Below, piece by piece: positions 51,807 to 59,451 of a stretch of DNA of 64,000 nucleotides. How positions within the stretch are numbered: the stretch's first letter is position 1; each line of letters starts with the position of its first letter. The translations under genes and the position numbers were made by a program. Origin of the DNA: Sandaracinaceae bacterium (lineage in GTDB: Bacteria; Myxococcota_A; Polyangia; Polyangiales; Sandaracinaceae); contig JAVJQK010000109.1 of the NCBI GenBank assembly GCA_040218145.1, forward strand, positions 1 to 64,000. The letters are read 5' to 3'. The notes beneath the pieces are model-generated. The model saw only the letters and a program-made list of their open reading frames with translations, had not been told where the DNA came from and did no database searches.

Positions 51807-54119
51807 TCAGGTCCGCCAGCGATCGCGCATCGCCTCGAGCGCGGCGCGCGCCGGGCCGTCCCCGACCACATCGAGCGCGAGCGCGACGATGCGGCGCGCC
51901 GCGTCGAGATCCCCGGCCCGCTCCGCCGCGGTGAGCGCCGCGCGGAGCATCGCGGTGTCGCGCTTGGACGCGCCCACCTCGGCCAGGGCGAGCGCGGCGG
52001 GCCCCGGGCGCCCCTCTTCGCGGAGCCGGCGGGAGGCGGCGCGCAGGTAGGTCGCGCGGGCCTCCTCGTCGGGCGCGTGCGCCGCGAGCTTCAGCAGGGC
52101 GTCGCCCTCGAGGCGATCGACGTCGCGCACGAGCACGTCGGCGAGCGCGCCCGCCACCTCGTCCCCCGCCTCGGCGGCGGCGGAGGCCAGCGTCCGCGCC
52201 GCCGCGTCCTCGTCGCTGGCCTGCGCGCGTGCCTCGCGGGCCAGGGCGCCGGCGTCGTCAGCCTTCTCGAGCGCGCGCACGATCTTGTCGGCCGTGAGCC
52301 CGAGCAGGCGCTCCGGCTGGTCGTCGAAGCGGCTCAGCTCGAGCTCCTCCAGGCGCGCCTCCAGGGCGGGGCCCCCGAGCTCCGAGGGCGGATCCTCGGG
52401 GGCGACGCGGCGGAGCGCGGCGACCCACGCGCGCGCGCGTCTCAGATCCGCCGCGTCGAGCGCGTCAGCGGCGCCGCGCGCCAGCGCCCGAGCGACCCGG
52501 TCGGAGGCGCCCGCGCGCGGCACGTGCTCCACCGCGGCCAGGAGGCGGTCCTCGGCGCGCCGCGTCGCGCTGCCCGCCCCGAGCGCGCGTCGCACGTGCA
52601 CCAGCGCCGCCATCACCGAGGCGTCGCGGGGCGCGAGGGCGGCCGCGCGCGCGAGCCGATCTTCGGCGTCGTCGAGGCGCTCGGCTCGCTCCGCCACGCG
52701 CGCGCCGCCCACCAGCGCGGAGACCTCGCCCTCGCCGTCCCCGTCGCGCCGGAGCGCGCTCGCCCCCCGGTCGAAGTAGGAGAGCGCCTCCTCGAAGGCC
52801 CGCTCCGATTCGCGCACGCGGGCGAGCCCGAGCAGGACGTCCGGATCGTGCGGGAGGTGGCCCGCCGCCACGGCCCACGCGCGCGCGGCCTCCTCGCCGC
52901 GTCCGGCGAGCTCCAGCAGGCGCGCGGCCTCCCGCGCCAGGGCCCCGCGTTCGGCGCCTGGCTCTCGGGCCGCGAGCGCGTCTTCGAGCGCCGCTCCGAG
53001 CGCTTCGGCGTCCCCGAGCCGCGCGAGCGCGCCGATCAATCGGAGGGCGAGCTCCGCGTCCGACGGGCGACGCGCCGCCGCCCGCTCGAGCAGCGACGCG
53101 GCCAGGTGCGGCCGCTCCTCGAGCGCGCGATCCGCCACCGCGCAGAGGGCCTCCACCGCGACGGCGTCGCAGGGCTCCTCGTCCGCGAGCGCGCGGGCGT
53201 GCTGGGTGGCGCGCTCGAGCGCGTCGTCGCGCAGCGCGGCCCGCAGCGCCAGGGCCTGGCCGACGAGATCGCGCGGCGCCTCCGGCGCGGGCTCGAGCCC
53301 CAGCGCGGCGCCGGCGAGCCGGAGCGTCTCGAGATCCTGCCGCTCGCGGAGGTCGGCCCACATCCGCTCCGCGCGCTCGCGATCTCCGATGGCGAGCGCC
53401 GCGACGACGGGGGCGAGCCGCCGCGCCCGCTCCCAGGCGTCGTCCGGAGCGGCGTCCGGAGCATCCTCGGCGAGAGTGAAGAGGGACACTCGCCGCGCGC
53501 CGAGCACCTCGAGGCCGAGCCGCACGCCGCGATCGTCGGGCACACGCCAGCCGTGCGGCACGAGCGCCTCCATCAAGAGCGCGCTCAGCGCGCGCGGCGC
53601 GGCGAGGGCACCTCGATCCACCTCGAGCTCGAGCCCCAGGGTGCGCGCGGCCACCAGCACGCGCGCGGCGGGCGGGGCGGGACCTTCGCTGGCGGCGCGC
53701 GCGTCGATCGGCAGCACGCGCAGGGTGCTGCCCTCGAAGGCGGCCCGCGCGTCGAAGGCGACGGTACCGAAGGCGTCCCGCAAGGCGAACGCGAGGCCCG
53801 GCCCCGCGGGAGAGAGGGCGCGGAGGGTGTACGGATCGCGGACCAGCCCCTCGAGCACGCTCGGGAGGTCGAGGCGCAGGCGCGCGGAGATCACGCGGGT
53901 CCGGCGGGTCCGGAAGCGGCTCGGCCCGGCGCTCAGATCGAGCGGGAACGCGAGCCGGCCGAGGTCCAGCACGAGCTGCTCGACGCGCCCTAGCGCGAAG
54001 CGGAACGGGCGCGCCAGGTGGAGGCGGCCCCGCCCCTCCTCGAAGCGCAGCGCGAACCGAGGCCCCCCCTCGGGGGGACGCCGGGCGCCGCCGCCTTCCG
54101 CGCGTGCCTCCGCCTCCAT
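51807..54119 (-). CDS. Large TPR-type helical-repeat protein
   Basis: 770 residues with no signal peptide. Residues 20-200 form an N-terminal beta-rich region (ALRFEEGRGRLHLARPFRFA, VISARLRLDLPSVLEGLV). From about residue 225 to the end the protein is a TPR/alpha-solenoid array rich in Ala, Arg, Glu and Leu (AGHLPHDPDVLLGLARVRES, AFEEALSYFDRGASALRR, LAPRDASVMAALVHVRRALG). It is a likely scaffold; no enzyme motif is seen. It is convergent with the LuxR-type gene, the stops being 6 bp apart. Confidence 0.75.
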   Translation of the reverse strand: MEAEARAEGGGARRPPEGGPRFALRFEEGRGRLHLARPFRFALGRVEQLVLDLGRLAFPLDLSAGPSRFRTRRTRVISARLRLDLPSVLEGLVRDPYTLRALSPAGPGLAFALRDAFGTVAFDARAAFEGSTLRVLPIDARAASEGPAPPAARVLVAARTLGLELEVDRGALAAPRALSALLMEALVPHGWRVPDDRGVRLGLEVLGARRVSLFTLAEDAPDAAPDDAWERARRLAPVVAALAIGDRERAERMWADLRERQDLETLRLAGAALGLEPAPEAPRDLVGQALALRAALRDDALERATQHARALADEEPCDAVAVEALCAVADRALEERPHLAASLLERAAARRPSDAELALRLIGALARLGDAEALGAALEDALAAREPGAERGALAREAARLLELAGRGEEAARAWAVAAGHLPHDPDVLLGLARVRESERAFEEALSYFDRGASALRRDGDGEGEVSALVGGARVAERAERLDDAEDRLARAAALAPRDASVMAALVHVRRALGAGSATRRAEDRLLAAVEHVPRAGASDRVARALARGAADALDAADLRRARAWVAALRRVAPEDPPSELGGPALEARLEELELSRFDDQPERLLGLTADKIVRALEKADDAGALAREARAQASDEDAAARTLASAAAEAGDEVAGALADVLVRDVDRLEGDALLKLAAHAPDEEARATYLRAASRRLREEGRPGPAALALAEVGASKRDTAMLRAALTAAERAGDLDAARRIVALALDVVGDGPARAALEAMRDRWRT

Positions 54120-54202
54120 GGCGCCCGAGGGTAATGCCCCCGCGCGGGGAACGAAACGGTCTCGCTGCGTTCGGGCGGCGTGAGAGCGGATATCCTGGAC
54201 GT

Positions 54203-54658
54203 GTGGAGACTCCCCGCCTGCGCGACGCGCTGCCTTCGGACGCCGAGGCGATCGAGGCGCTGCTGGCCCTGCTCGACCACGCCCCGGGCCCCGAGCGACG
54301 GGCGCAGATCCGGGCCCGGCTCGAGGCGCCGGCGGAGGGCGACGTCGTGCTCGTGGCGGAGCGCGACGGATCCATCGCCGGGTTCGCGGCCGCGACCCGC
54401 GTGCACCCGTTCGAATACGCGAAGCCGCAGCTGCGGGTGAGCGCGATCGCGGTGGCGTCCGACGCGCGCCGGAGCGGGATCGGGGCCGCGCTCGCGCGAG
54501 CGCTCGAGGCGAGGGCCGAGGCGATGGGCTGCTTCCGGGTGGAGCTGACCAGCGCGCACGCCCTCGTCGGAGCGCACGCCTTTTGGCGCTCCGTCGGCTA
54601 CCGCGACGCCGGCCGCCGCTTCGTCCGAGCGCTCGAAGACGAGGCGCTCACGCCGTGA
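54203..54658 (+). CDS. GNAT acetyltransferase
   Basis: 151 residues from a GTG at 54203. GNAT fold: PRLRDALPSDAEAIEALLAL, VVLVAERDGSIAGFAAATRV, LRVSAIAVASDARRSGIGAA (acetyl-CoA loop RRSGIG) and VELTSAHALVGAHAFWRSVG followed by YRDAGRRFVRAL. This resembles single-domain GNATs of the YitI/AAC-like group; the substrate is unknown. It is divergent from the TPR gene and overlaps the convergent oxidase gene by 11 bp. Confidence 0.82.
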   Translation: METPRLRDALPSDAEAIEALLALLDHAPGPERRAQIRARLEAPAEGDVVLVAERDGSIAGFAAATRVHPFEYAKPQLRVSAIAVASDARRSGIGAALARALEARAEAMGCFRVELTSAHALVGAHAFWRSVGYRDAGRRFVRALEDEALTP

Positions 54659-56174
54659 GGCCGACCGCGTCCGTGTAGGCGTTGCGGAACAGCGCCGCGC
54701 TCGCGCCGAGGACCGAGGCCCGCTTGGCCTTCCACGTGGTCAGCTTCGCCCCGTAGTCGGAGGCCACGCGCCCAGGATTCAGGAAGTTGATCTGCCCCCA
54801 GTGGCGACGGTAGTCGACGTTGGCCTGGTCGAGCCGGAGGAAGAGGCGGCGGAAGAAGTCTCCCGTCCCGCTCACGCCCGCCATGCACGGAAACTCGATG
54901 GTGACCGTGGGCCCGAACTGCGCCATGCCGATCAGGGCGCGCGTCGCCTGGCTGTAGCGGAAGGAGACCAGGCCGGGATAGGCGAACTGGTGTTGCGCGC
55001 GCGACGCGTCGATCTCGGCGAGGATCACCTGCAGGGCGGCGTCGGCCTGGGCCACGGGCAAGGACAGCTCGGCCGCGAGCGGCTTGAAGCCGACCGGCAC
55101 GTTGCGCGGGAACACGATCGCGAAGGGCGCGTCGACGGTCTTGGGCGGGTACTGCTGATTCAGGAGCAGCTGGAGCGTGGTGGGCACCGCGCCGGGCGCG
55201 AGCCCCGCGAGGGCGGCGAGGAGATCCCCCACCTCGGCGCCCGGCTGGAGCGATCCGCCCCCGGGCGGCGGCGGGGGGACGGCGAACGGCTTCTTCCAGC
55301 ACACCGTGAGCGAGACCCCATCGGGCGCGGCGGTCGCGTACGGGTTGATGACGACCTCGAAGTGATACGGCCGGCCAGTCCCCCCGGGGAGCGCGTACCC
55401 GGCGCCGAAGTCCAGGGTGCGCATCAGCGCGCGGAGCTCGTCCGAGAGCGGCCGGCGCACTCGATGGAAGTCGAGGTTGAAGCCGTCCACCGTCTCGAGG
55501 GCGACGGCGTGCACGAGCCCGAAGCAGCCCACGCTCACCACCGCCGCGTCCAGGAGATCATCGTCGCGGACGAGCTTCATCCCCTCCTTCTGCGCCCAGC
55601 CGTCGGTGACCAGCGGGCGGCTCGCGGCCTCGATCCAGAGCGACTCGCCCCCGCGGCCGATGAGGTGCACGCCGCGGATCTGATCCGGGATCGGCCGCTG
55701 ATCGATCTGCGAGCCGTGGCTCCCCGTCAGCGCGGCGCCGCCGATCGTCTGACCGCCGCGCCCCCCCATCGTGCGCAGCGAGCGCTGCTTCTGCATGAGG
55801 TAGTCGTTGACCGCGCCGACCCGCGCGCCCGCCTGGACGAGCACGACCGAGCCGAGCTCGCTCGGGTCCTCGAGGTCCTGGGGGCTCCACACGTCGAGCA
55901 CGCGCGAGAGCGCGAGCACGTTGACGAGGAAGCCGTCCGTCACCGCGCAGGGCGAGAACGACCAGGCGGTGCCCATCCCTCGGAGGGTCTCGCCCGCCTG
56001 CTCCGCGTCGGTCACGACCCGCTGGAGGTTCTTCACGCCCTGCCGCCAGTCGTTCTGCTGGGCGCCGTTTCGCACGTCATAGACGCGCTTGGCGGTGACG
56101 CTCGGCACGTTGCCGGAGAAGTTCGTGATGGGGACGTCCCGCTCCATCAGCAGGCCCGGCTGCACGATCGTCAT
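54648..56174 (-). CDS. FAD-linked oxidase, VAO/aldonolactone-oxidase type
   Basis: 508 residues with GGAGG four bases before the ATG at 56174. The FAD-binding PCMH/VAO domain covers about 45-230: ETLRGMGTAWSFSPCAVTDG, VVLVQAGARVGAVNDYLMQK, SLRTMGGRGGQTIGGAALTG followed by SHGSQ, and VVSVGCFGLVHAVALETVDG. The C-terminal half, with FPCMAGVSGTGDFFRRLFLR and HWGQINFLNPG, resembles D-arabinono-1,4-lactone/L-gulonolactone and alditol oxidases. It would oxidise a sugar lactone, alditol or related alcohol with O2. No secretion signal is seen. The ATG overlaps the Bor-like lipoprotein stop (ATGA). Confidence 0.8.
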   Translation of the reverse strand: MTIVQPGLLMERDVPITNFSGNVPSVTAKRVYDVRNGAQQNDWRQGVKNLQRVVTDAEQAGETLRGMGTAWSFSPCAVTDGFLVNVLALSRVLDVWSPQDLEDPSELGSVVLVQAGARVGAVNDYLMQKQRSLRTMGGRGGQTIGGAALTGSHGSQIDQRPIPDQIRGVHLIGRGGESLWIEAASRPLVTDGWAQKEGMKLVRDDDLLDAAVVSVGCFGLVHAVALETVDGFNLDFHRVRRPLSDELRALMRTLDFGAGYALPGGTGRPYHFEVVINPYATAAPDGVSLTVCWKKPFAVPPPPPGGGSLQPGAEVGDLLAALAGLAPGAVPTTLQLLLNQQYPPKTVDAPFAIVFPRNVPVGFKPLAAELSLPVAQADAALQVILAEIDASRAQHQFAYPGLVSFRYSQATRALIGMAQFGPTVTIEFPCMAGVSGTGDFFRRLFLRLDQANVDYRRHWGQINFLNPGRVASDYGAKLTTWKAKRASVLGASAALFRNAYTDAVGLTA

Positions 56175-56506
56175 GGCGCCTCCAGGCGCGAGAGCGGCCC
56201 GTTCGGCACCGCGCAGGTGAACCACACGTCGATGGGCTGCCAGAACCCGAGCGTCAAGACGTTCACCACGGTGTAGCCGAAGTTGTCCTGCACCCGGATC
56301 GTCGCGAAGCCGCCGTTGGCGCAGTACTGCTCGGCCGTCGCGTCGAAGTCGTCACCCGCCGCCCCCCACGCGATGCTGTGCATGGTGACGTGCCTCGCGC
56401 GGTCGGGCGTCACCGCCGCGTCCCCCGCGCGCAGCCTGTAGGTCATGCAGCCGCTCGTGATGAGCGCCACCGCAGCGATCGTTCCCCAGCGCGTTCCCCA
56501 CCTCAT
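56171..56506 (-). CDS. Bor-like lipoprotein
   Basis: 111 residues. The lipoprotein signal WGTIAAVALITSGCMTYRL leads into a domain like lambda Bor/Iss-related lipoproteins: HVTMHSIAWGAAGDDFDATA, YCANGGFATIRVQDNFGYTV and NVLTLGFWQPIDVWFTCA. The 'LTLGxWxPxDVxxxC' ending is diagnostic of the family. Bor proteins confer serum resistance in phage lysogens; chromosomal homologues are of unknown role. It is translationally coupled to the oxidase gene downstream. Confidence 0.78.
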   Translation of the reverse strand: MRWGTRWGTIAAVALITSGCMTYRLRAGDAAVTPDRARHVTMHSIAWGAAGDDFDATAEQYCANGGFATIRVQDNFGYTVVNVLTLGFWQPIDVWFTCAVPNGPLSRLEAP

Positions 56507-56522
56507 GGGCGAGGAGGATAGA

Positions 56523-57608
56523 TCAGGCGGGGACGCGCGTGCGGAAACGTTCCCAGGGCGTGCCGAGGACTTCCTTGGCCTTGGTGCGCACGTCGCGCAC
56601 CGCGTCCTGGCTGGCGCCCGCCGCGAGCGCGTCCTCGGCGCAGAGGATGGCCGCGATGTGACGGTCCCGCGCGAGGAAGCTCCTGGCCAGCGCCGGGAGC
56701 ACCTCGGAGCGAGGCGCGCCGAGCGCGAGGGCCCGCCGGAAGAGCCCGATGGCCTCGCCGTGTCGCTCCTCCGCGACGTACGCGCCGCCGAGCCGCCGGA
56801 AGAGATCGGCGCTGACCTCGAGCTGGTCCTGCCCCCACTGGATGCCGAGGCGAAGCACCTCCTGCGCCCACTCCGTGCGGCCGAGGTCGACGAAGGCGCT
56901 GCCGAGCATGCCGAGCGCTTCGGCCAGCGTGGCGCGCACCTCCGGCGCGAGGCCCTGCCCTTCGGCCGTGCGCAGGAGCAGCGAGAGCGGCCCCGGCCAG
57001 CTGCCGAGCAGCTCCACGACGCCGTCGCTGTCCTCCGCCTTCGCCGCGGCGCGCGCGCGCGGCACGAGGTTGAGATCGATCGAGAACGGCGACGGCGCGC
57101 GCTGCTGCTGGACGTCCTCGCGCACGCGGTCCCGGACGAGGTCGCGGAAGTCGTCGAGGGGCAGGTCCGTCTTCTGGCCGCCGATGGCCACCTCGATCGT
57201 GGCCAGGTCGCCGTCGACCTTCAGGCACTCGAGGCCGATGTCGTAGAGCGGCGCGAGCAGCACGTAGCGGAAGCCGATGTAGGACTGCAGCGACTCGGCG
57301 TCGGCGCCCTTCGGCGCCCCGGTCTCGTTCTCGTCCTCGCTCAGCATCGCCTGGGCGAGCCGCTCGCGGAAGTCGGAGAGGCTCAGGCGCTGGGAGCCCG
57401 GCAGCTCGCCGATCTCGAACTCCACCACCGACTGATCGGGGTTTCGGGGGTCCACCGTCAGCGCGGTGATGCGGATCCCGGCGATGACGCTGAAGGCGAC
57501 GAAGCGCTCCCCCACGACCTCGCACAGCTGTGTGAACCCCTGAGAGCCATCGCCCAGCTGCTCGAGCCAGCCATCGGCGCGGGCCTTGTCCAGCGCGTAC
57601 GTCTTCAT
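56523..57608 (-). CDS. TPR-containing cytoplasmic protein
   Basis: 361 residues. The first 170 residues are alpha/beta (FVAFSVIAGIRITALTVDPR, DQSVVEFEIGELPGSQRLSL, YVLLAPLYDIGLECLKVDGD) and not recognised. From about residue 225 there are TPR-like helices (LAEALGMLGSAFVDLGRTEW, LFRRLGGAYVAEERHGEAIG, ALARSFLARDRHIAAILCAE). The ATG at 57608 (MKTYALDKARADGW) is chosen; 42 further in-frame bases upstream do not look coding. It shares strand with the epimerase gene 38 bp upstream and the Bor-like gene 16 bp downstream. Confidence 0.65.
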   Translation of the reverse strand: MKTYALDKARADGWLEQLGDGSQGFTQLCEVVGERFVAFSVIAGIRITALTVDPRNPDQSVVEFEIGELPGSQRLSLSDFRERLAQAMLSEDENETGAPKGADAESLQSYIGFRYVLLAPLYDIGLECLKVDGDLATIEVAIGGQKTDLPLDDFRDLVRDRVREDVQQQRAPSPFSIDLNLVPRARAAAKAEDSDGVVELLGSWPGPLSLLLRTAEGQGLAPEVRATLAEALGMLGSAFVDLGRTEWAQEVLRLGIQWGQDQLEVSADLFRRLGGAYVAEERHGEAIGLFRRALALGAPRSEVLPALARSFLARDRHIAAILCAEDALAAGASQDAVRDVRTKAKEVLGTPWERFRTRVPA

Positions 57609-57646
57609 CCGGTGCGTCTCATCGTCGCGGTCCAGCCTGGGTCCGG

Positions 57647-58606
57647 TCAAGCGTCACGGCGAGCCCGGTACCAGTCGATGGTGCGCGCGATCCCGTCTTC
57701 GAGGTCGATGTGCGCGCGGAAACCGAGCAGCTTCTCCGCCTTCTTCACGTCGGGGATGCGGAGCTCGACGTCCGGGAAGTCCCACCTCACGAAGCGGATG
57801 GGGCTGTCGCTGTTGGCGAGCCGCGCCACGAGCCGCGCGAGCTGGTAGATGGTGACGGTGCTGCGTGGGTTGCCGATGTTGAAGCTCTGCCCGATCGCCT
57901 CGACCTTGGTCAGGCAGAGCAGGATCCCTTCGACGATGTCGTCGATGTAGCACCACGAGCGGATCTGATCGCCCTCGTTGTGGATGGTGATCTCGTCGCC
58001 GCCGAGGGCGCGCACGACGAAGGCGTGGATGGCGCCCTCGCCGATCTGCCCCGGGCCGTAGATGTTGAACGGCCGGATGGCGCACGTCGGCAGCTGGTAC
58101 TGCTTCCAGTAGTTGTGCGCGAGGTGCTCGGTCGCGAGCTTGCTGACCGCGTAGGTCCAGCGCGCCTCGCCCACCGCGCCGAGGCTGGTCACGTCCGCCT
58201 CGCGCACCCGGAAGGCGTACGAGCCGAAGACCTCGCTCGTCGAGAAGTCGATGACGCGCTTGACGCCGCTGACCGCGCGGGCCGCCTCGAGCACGTTCAT
58301 CGTACCCTGGAGCGAGACCTCCATCGTGGTGACGGGGTTCTTCATCACCGTGTCGACGCCCGCGATCGACGCCATGTGCACGACGTAGTCGACGCCCTCG
58401 GTCGCCTCCCGCACCACGTCGGCGTCGCGCACGTCGCCCACGACCAGCTCGAGGTTCTCGTGGCCGATCAGCCCCGCCTCCTCGAGCCCGTTGCGCCGCA
58501 GGTTGTCGAGGACCCGGATGCGGTTGTGCGGCAGCAGGCGCCGGCAGAGCGCGGTGCCGATGAAGCCGGCGCCGCCGGTGAGGAGGAGGTGCGCGTCACG
58601 GAGCAT
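57647..58606 (-). CDS. NAD-dependent epimerase/dehydratase (extended SDR)
   Basis: 319 residues. A Rossmann-fold sugar-nucleotide enzyme: LLLTGGAGFIGTALCRRLL (G-x-x-G-x-x-G), Asp in RVLDNLRR selecting NAD, VVGDVRDADVV, VVHMASIAGVDTVMKNP, DFSTSEVFGSYAF with catalytic Ser/Thr, and YAVSKLATEHLA for Tyr-x-x-x-Lys. The segment PFNIYGPGQIGEGAIHAFVV and RSWCYIDDIVEGILLCL are typical of UDP-glucose 4-epimerase or GDP-mannose 4,6-dehydratase relatives. The exact substrate is unknown. It is divergent from pspA across 154 bp. Confidence 0.88.
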   Translation of the reverse strand: MLRDAHLLLTGGAGFIGTALCRRLLPHNRIRVLDNLRRNGLEEAGLIGHENLELVVGDVRDADVVREATEGVDYVVHMASIAGVDTVMKNPVTTMEVSLQGTMNVLEAARAVSGVKRVIDFSTSEVFGSYAFRVREADVTSLGAVGEARWTYAVSKLATEHLAHNYWKQYQLPTCAIRPFNIYGPGQIGEGAIHAFVVRALGGDEITIHNEGDQIRSWCYIDDIVEGILLCLTKVEAIGQSFNIGNPRSTVTIYQLARLVARLANSDSPIRFVRWDFPDVELRIPDVKKAEKLLGFRAHIDLEDGIARTIDWYRARRDA

Positions 58607-58760
58607 GTGCCGTCGATAGCTCGACCCGGGGGAGATGGCGAGAAAGCGGAAGCGAAGGCGGGGCTCGGGCGTTGCCCCGTCCGAGGCATCATCTTTACAA
58701 GGTCGCGGGGCCGTGGAACCCTCGGCCCTGGCTCGTTTTTCACCTCTGGGGGACCCCCGA

Positions 58761-59429
58761 ATGGGCATCTTCAGCCGCTTCAACCGTGTCCTGAAGTCCA
58801 ACCTCAACTCGATGCTGGACAAGGCCGAGGACCCGGCAAAGCTCATCGATCAGACCATCGTCGAGATGGAGAAGGAGCTGAAGGAGGCTCGGAAGGAGCT
58901 CGTCCAGACGCTCGGGTCGTCGAAGCGCCTCGACAAGAAGAAGGCGGAGCTCGAGGACGAGGTCGCGCGCTGGGAGGACAAGGCCGTCCTGGCCCTCAAG
59001 GCCGGCGACGAGGAGCTCGCGCGCGAGGCCCTGAAGATGAAGCAGAAGGTCGCGCGCGACGCCGAGCAGGCGGCGGAGCAGGCCGCGACCCAGGAGCGCG
59101 CCGCCTTCCAGATGAAGGACACGCTCGAGGAGATCGAGCAGAAGATCGATGACCTGAAGGCGCGCAAGTCCACCCTCGCCGCGAAGGTCCGGCGCGCTCG
59201 CTCCGGGCCCGACGACGACGTCACCAGCGGGCGCGGCGGCGCGTTCGCGGACCTCGAGCGGCTCAGCAGCCGCATCGACGGACTCGAGGCGGAGGTCGAG
59301 GTGCATGACGTGCTCGACGATCCGGGCCGCCGCGACGTCGACGCGCGCTTCCGGGAGCTCGAGCGCAGCGCGGGGACGTCCAAGGTGGACGACGAGCTCG
59401 AGGCGCTGAAGCGGCGCCTCGACGACTGA
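58761..59429 (+). CDS. pspA: Phage shock protein A (PspA/IM30 family)
   Basis: 222 residues, nearly all coiled coil. The amphipathic start MGIFSRFNRVLKSNLNSMLD and the EDPAKLIDQTIVEMEKELKE motif are the PspA/Vipp1 hallmarks. The coil continues through DEELAREALKMKQKVARDAE and ends with the helix DDELEALKRRLDD. PspA forms ESCRT-III-like assemblies that protect the inner membrane. No pspB, pspC or PspF is adjacent; the next gene starts 22 bp downstream on the same strand. Confidence 0.92.
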   Translation: MGIFSRFNRVLKSNLNSMLDKAEDPAKLIDQTIVEMEKELKEARKELVQTLGSSKRLDKKKAELEDEVARWEDKAVLALKAGDEELAREALKMKQKVARDAEQAAEQAATQERAAFQMKDTLEEIEQKIDDLKARKSTLAAKVRRARSGPDDDVTSGRGGAFADLERLSSRIDGLEAEVEVHDVLDDPGRRDVDARFRELERSAGTSKVDDELEALKRRLDD

Positions 59430-59451
59430 ACGCGCGAACGAACCGCGAAAC

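Noticed and set aside
52077-53993. 638-codon plus-strand frame opposite the TPR protein
   Set aside because: It is an antisense shadow with Arg/Glu/Gly-rich sequence and no domain; the minus-strand TPR reading is coherent over its whole length.
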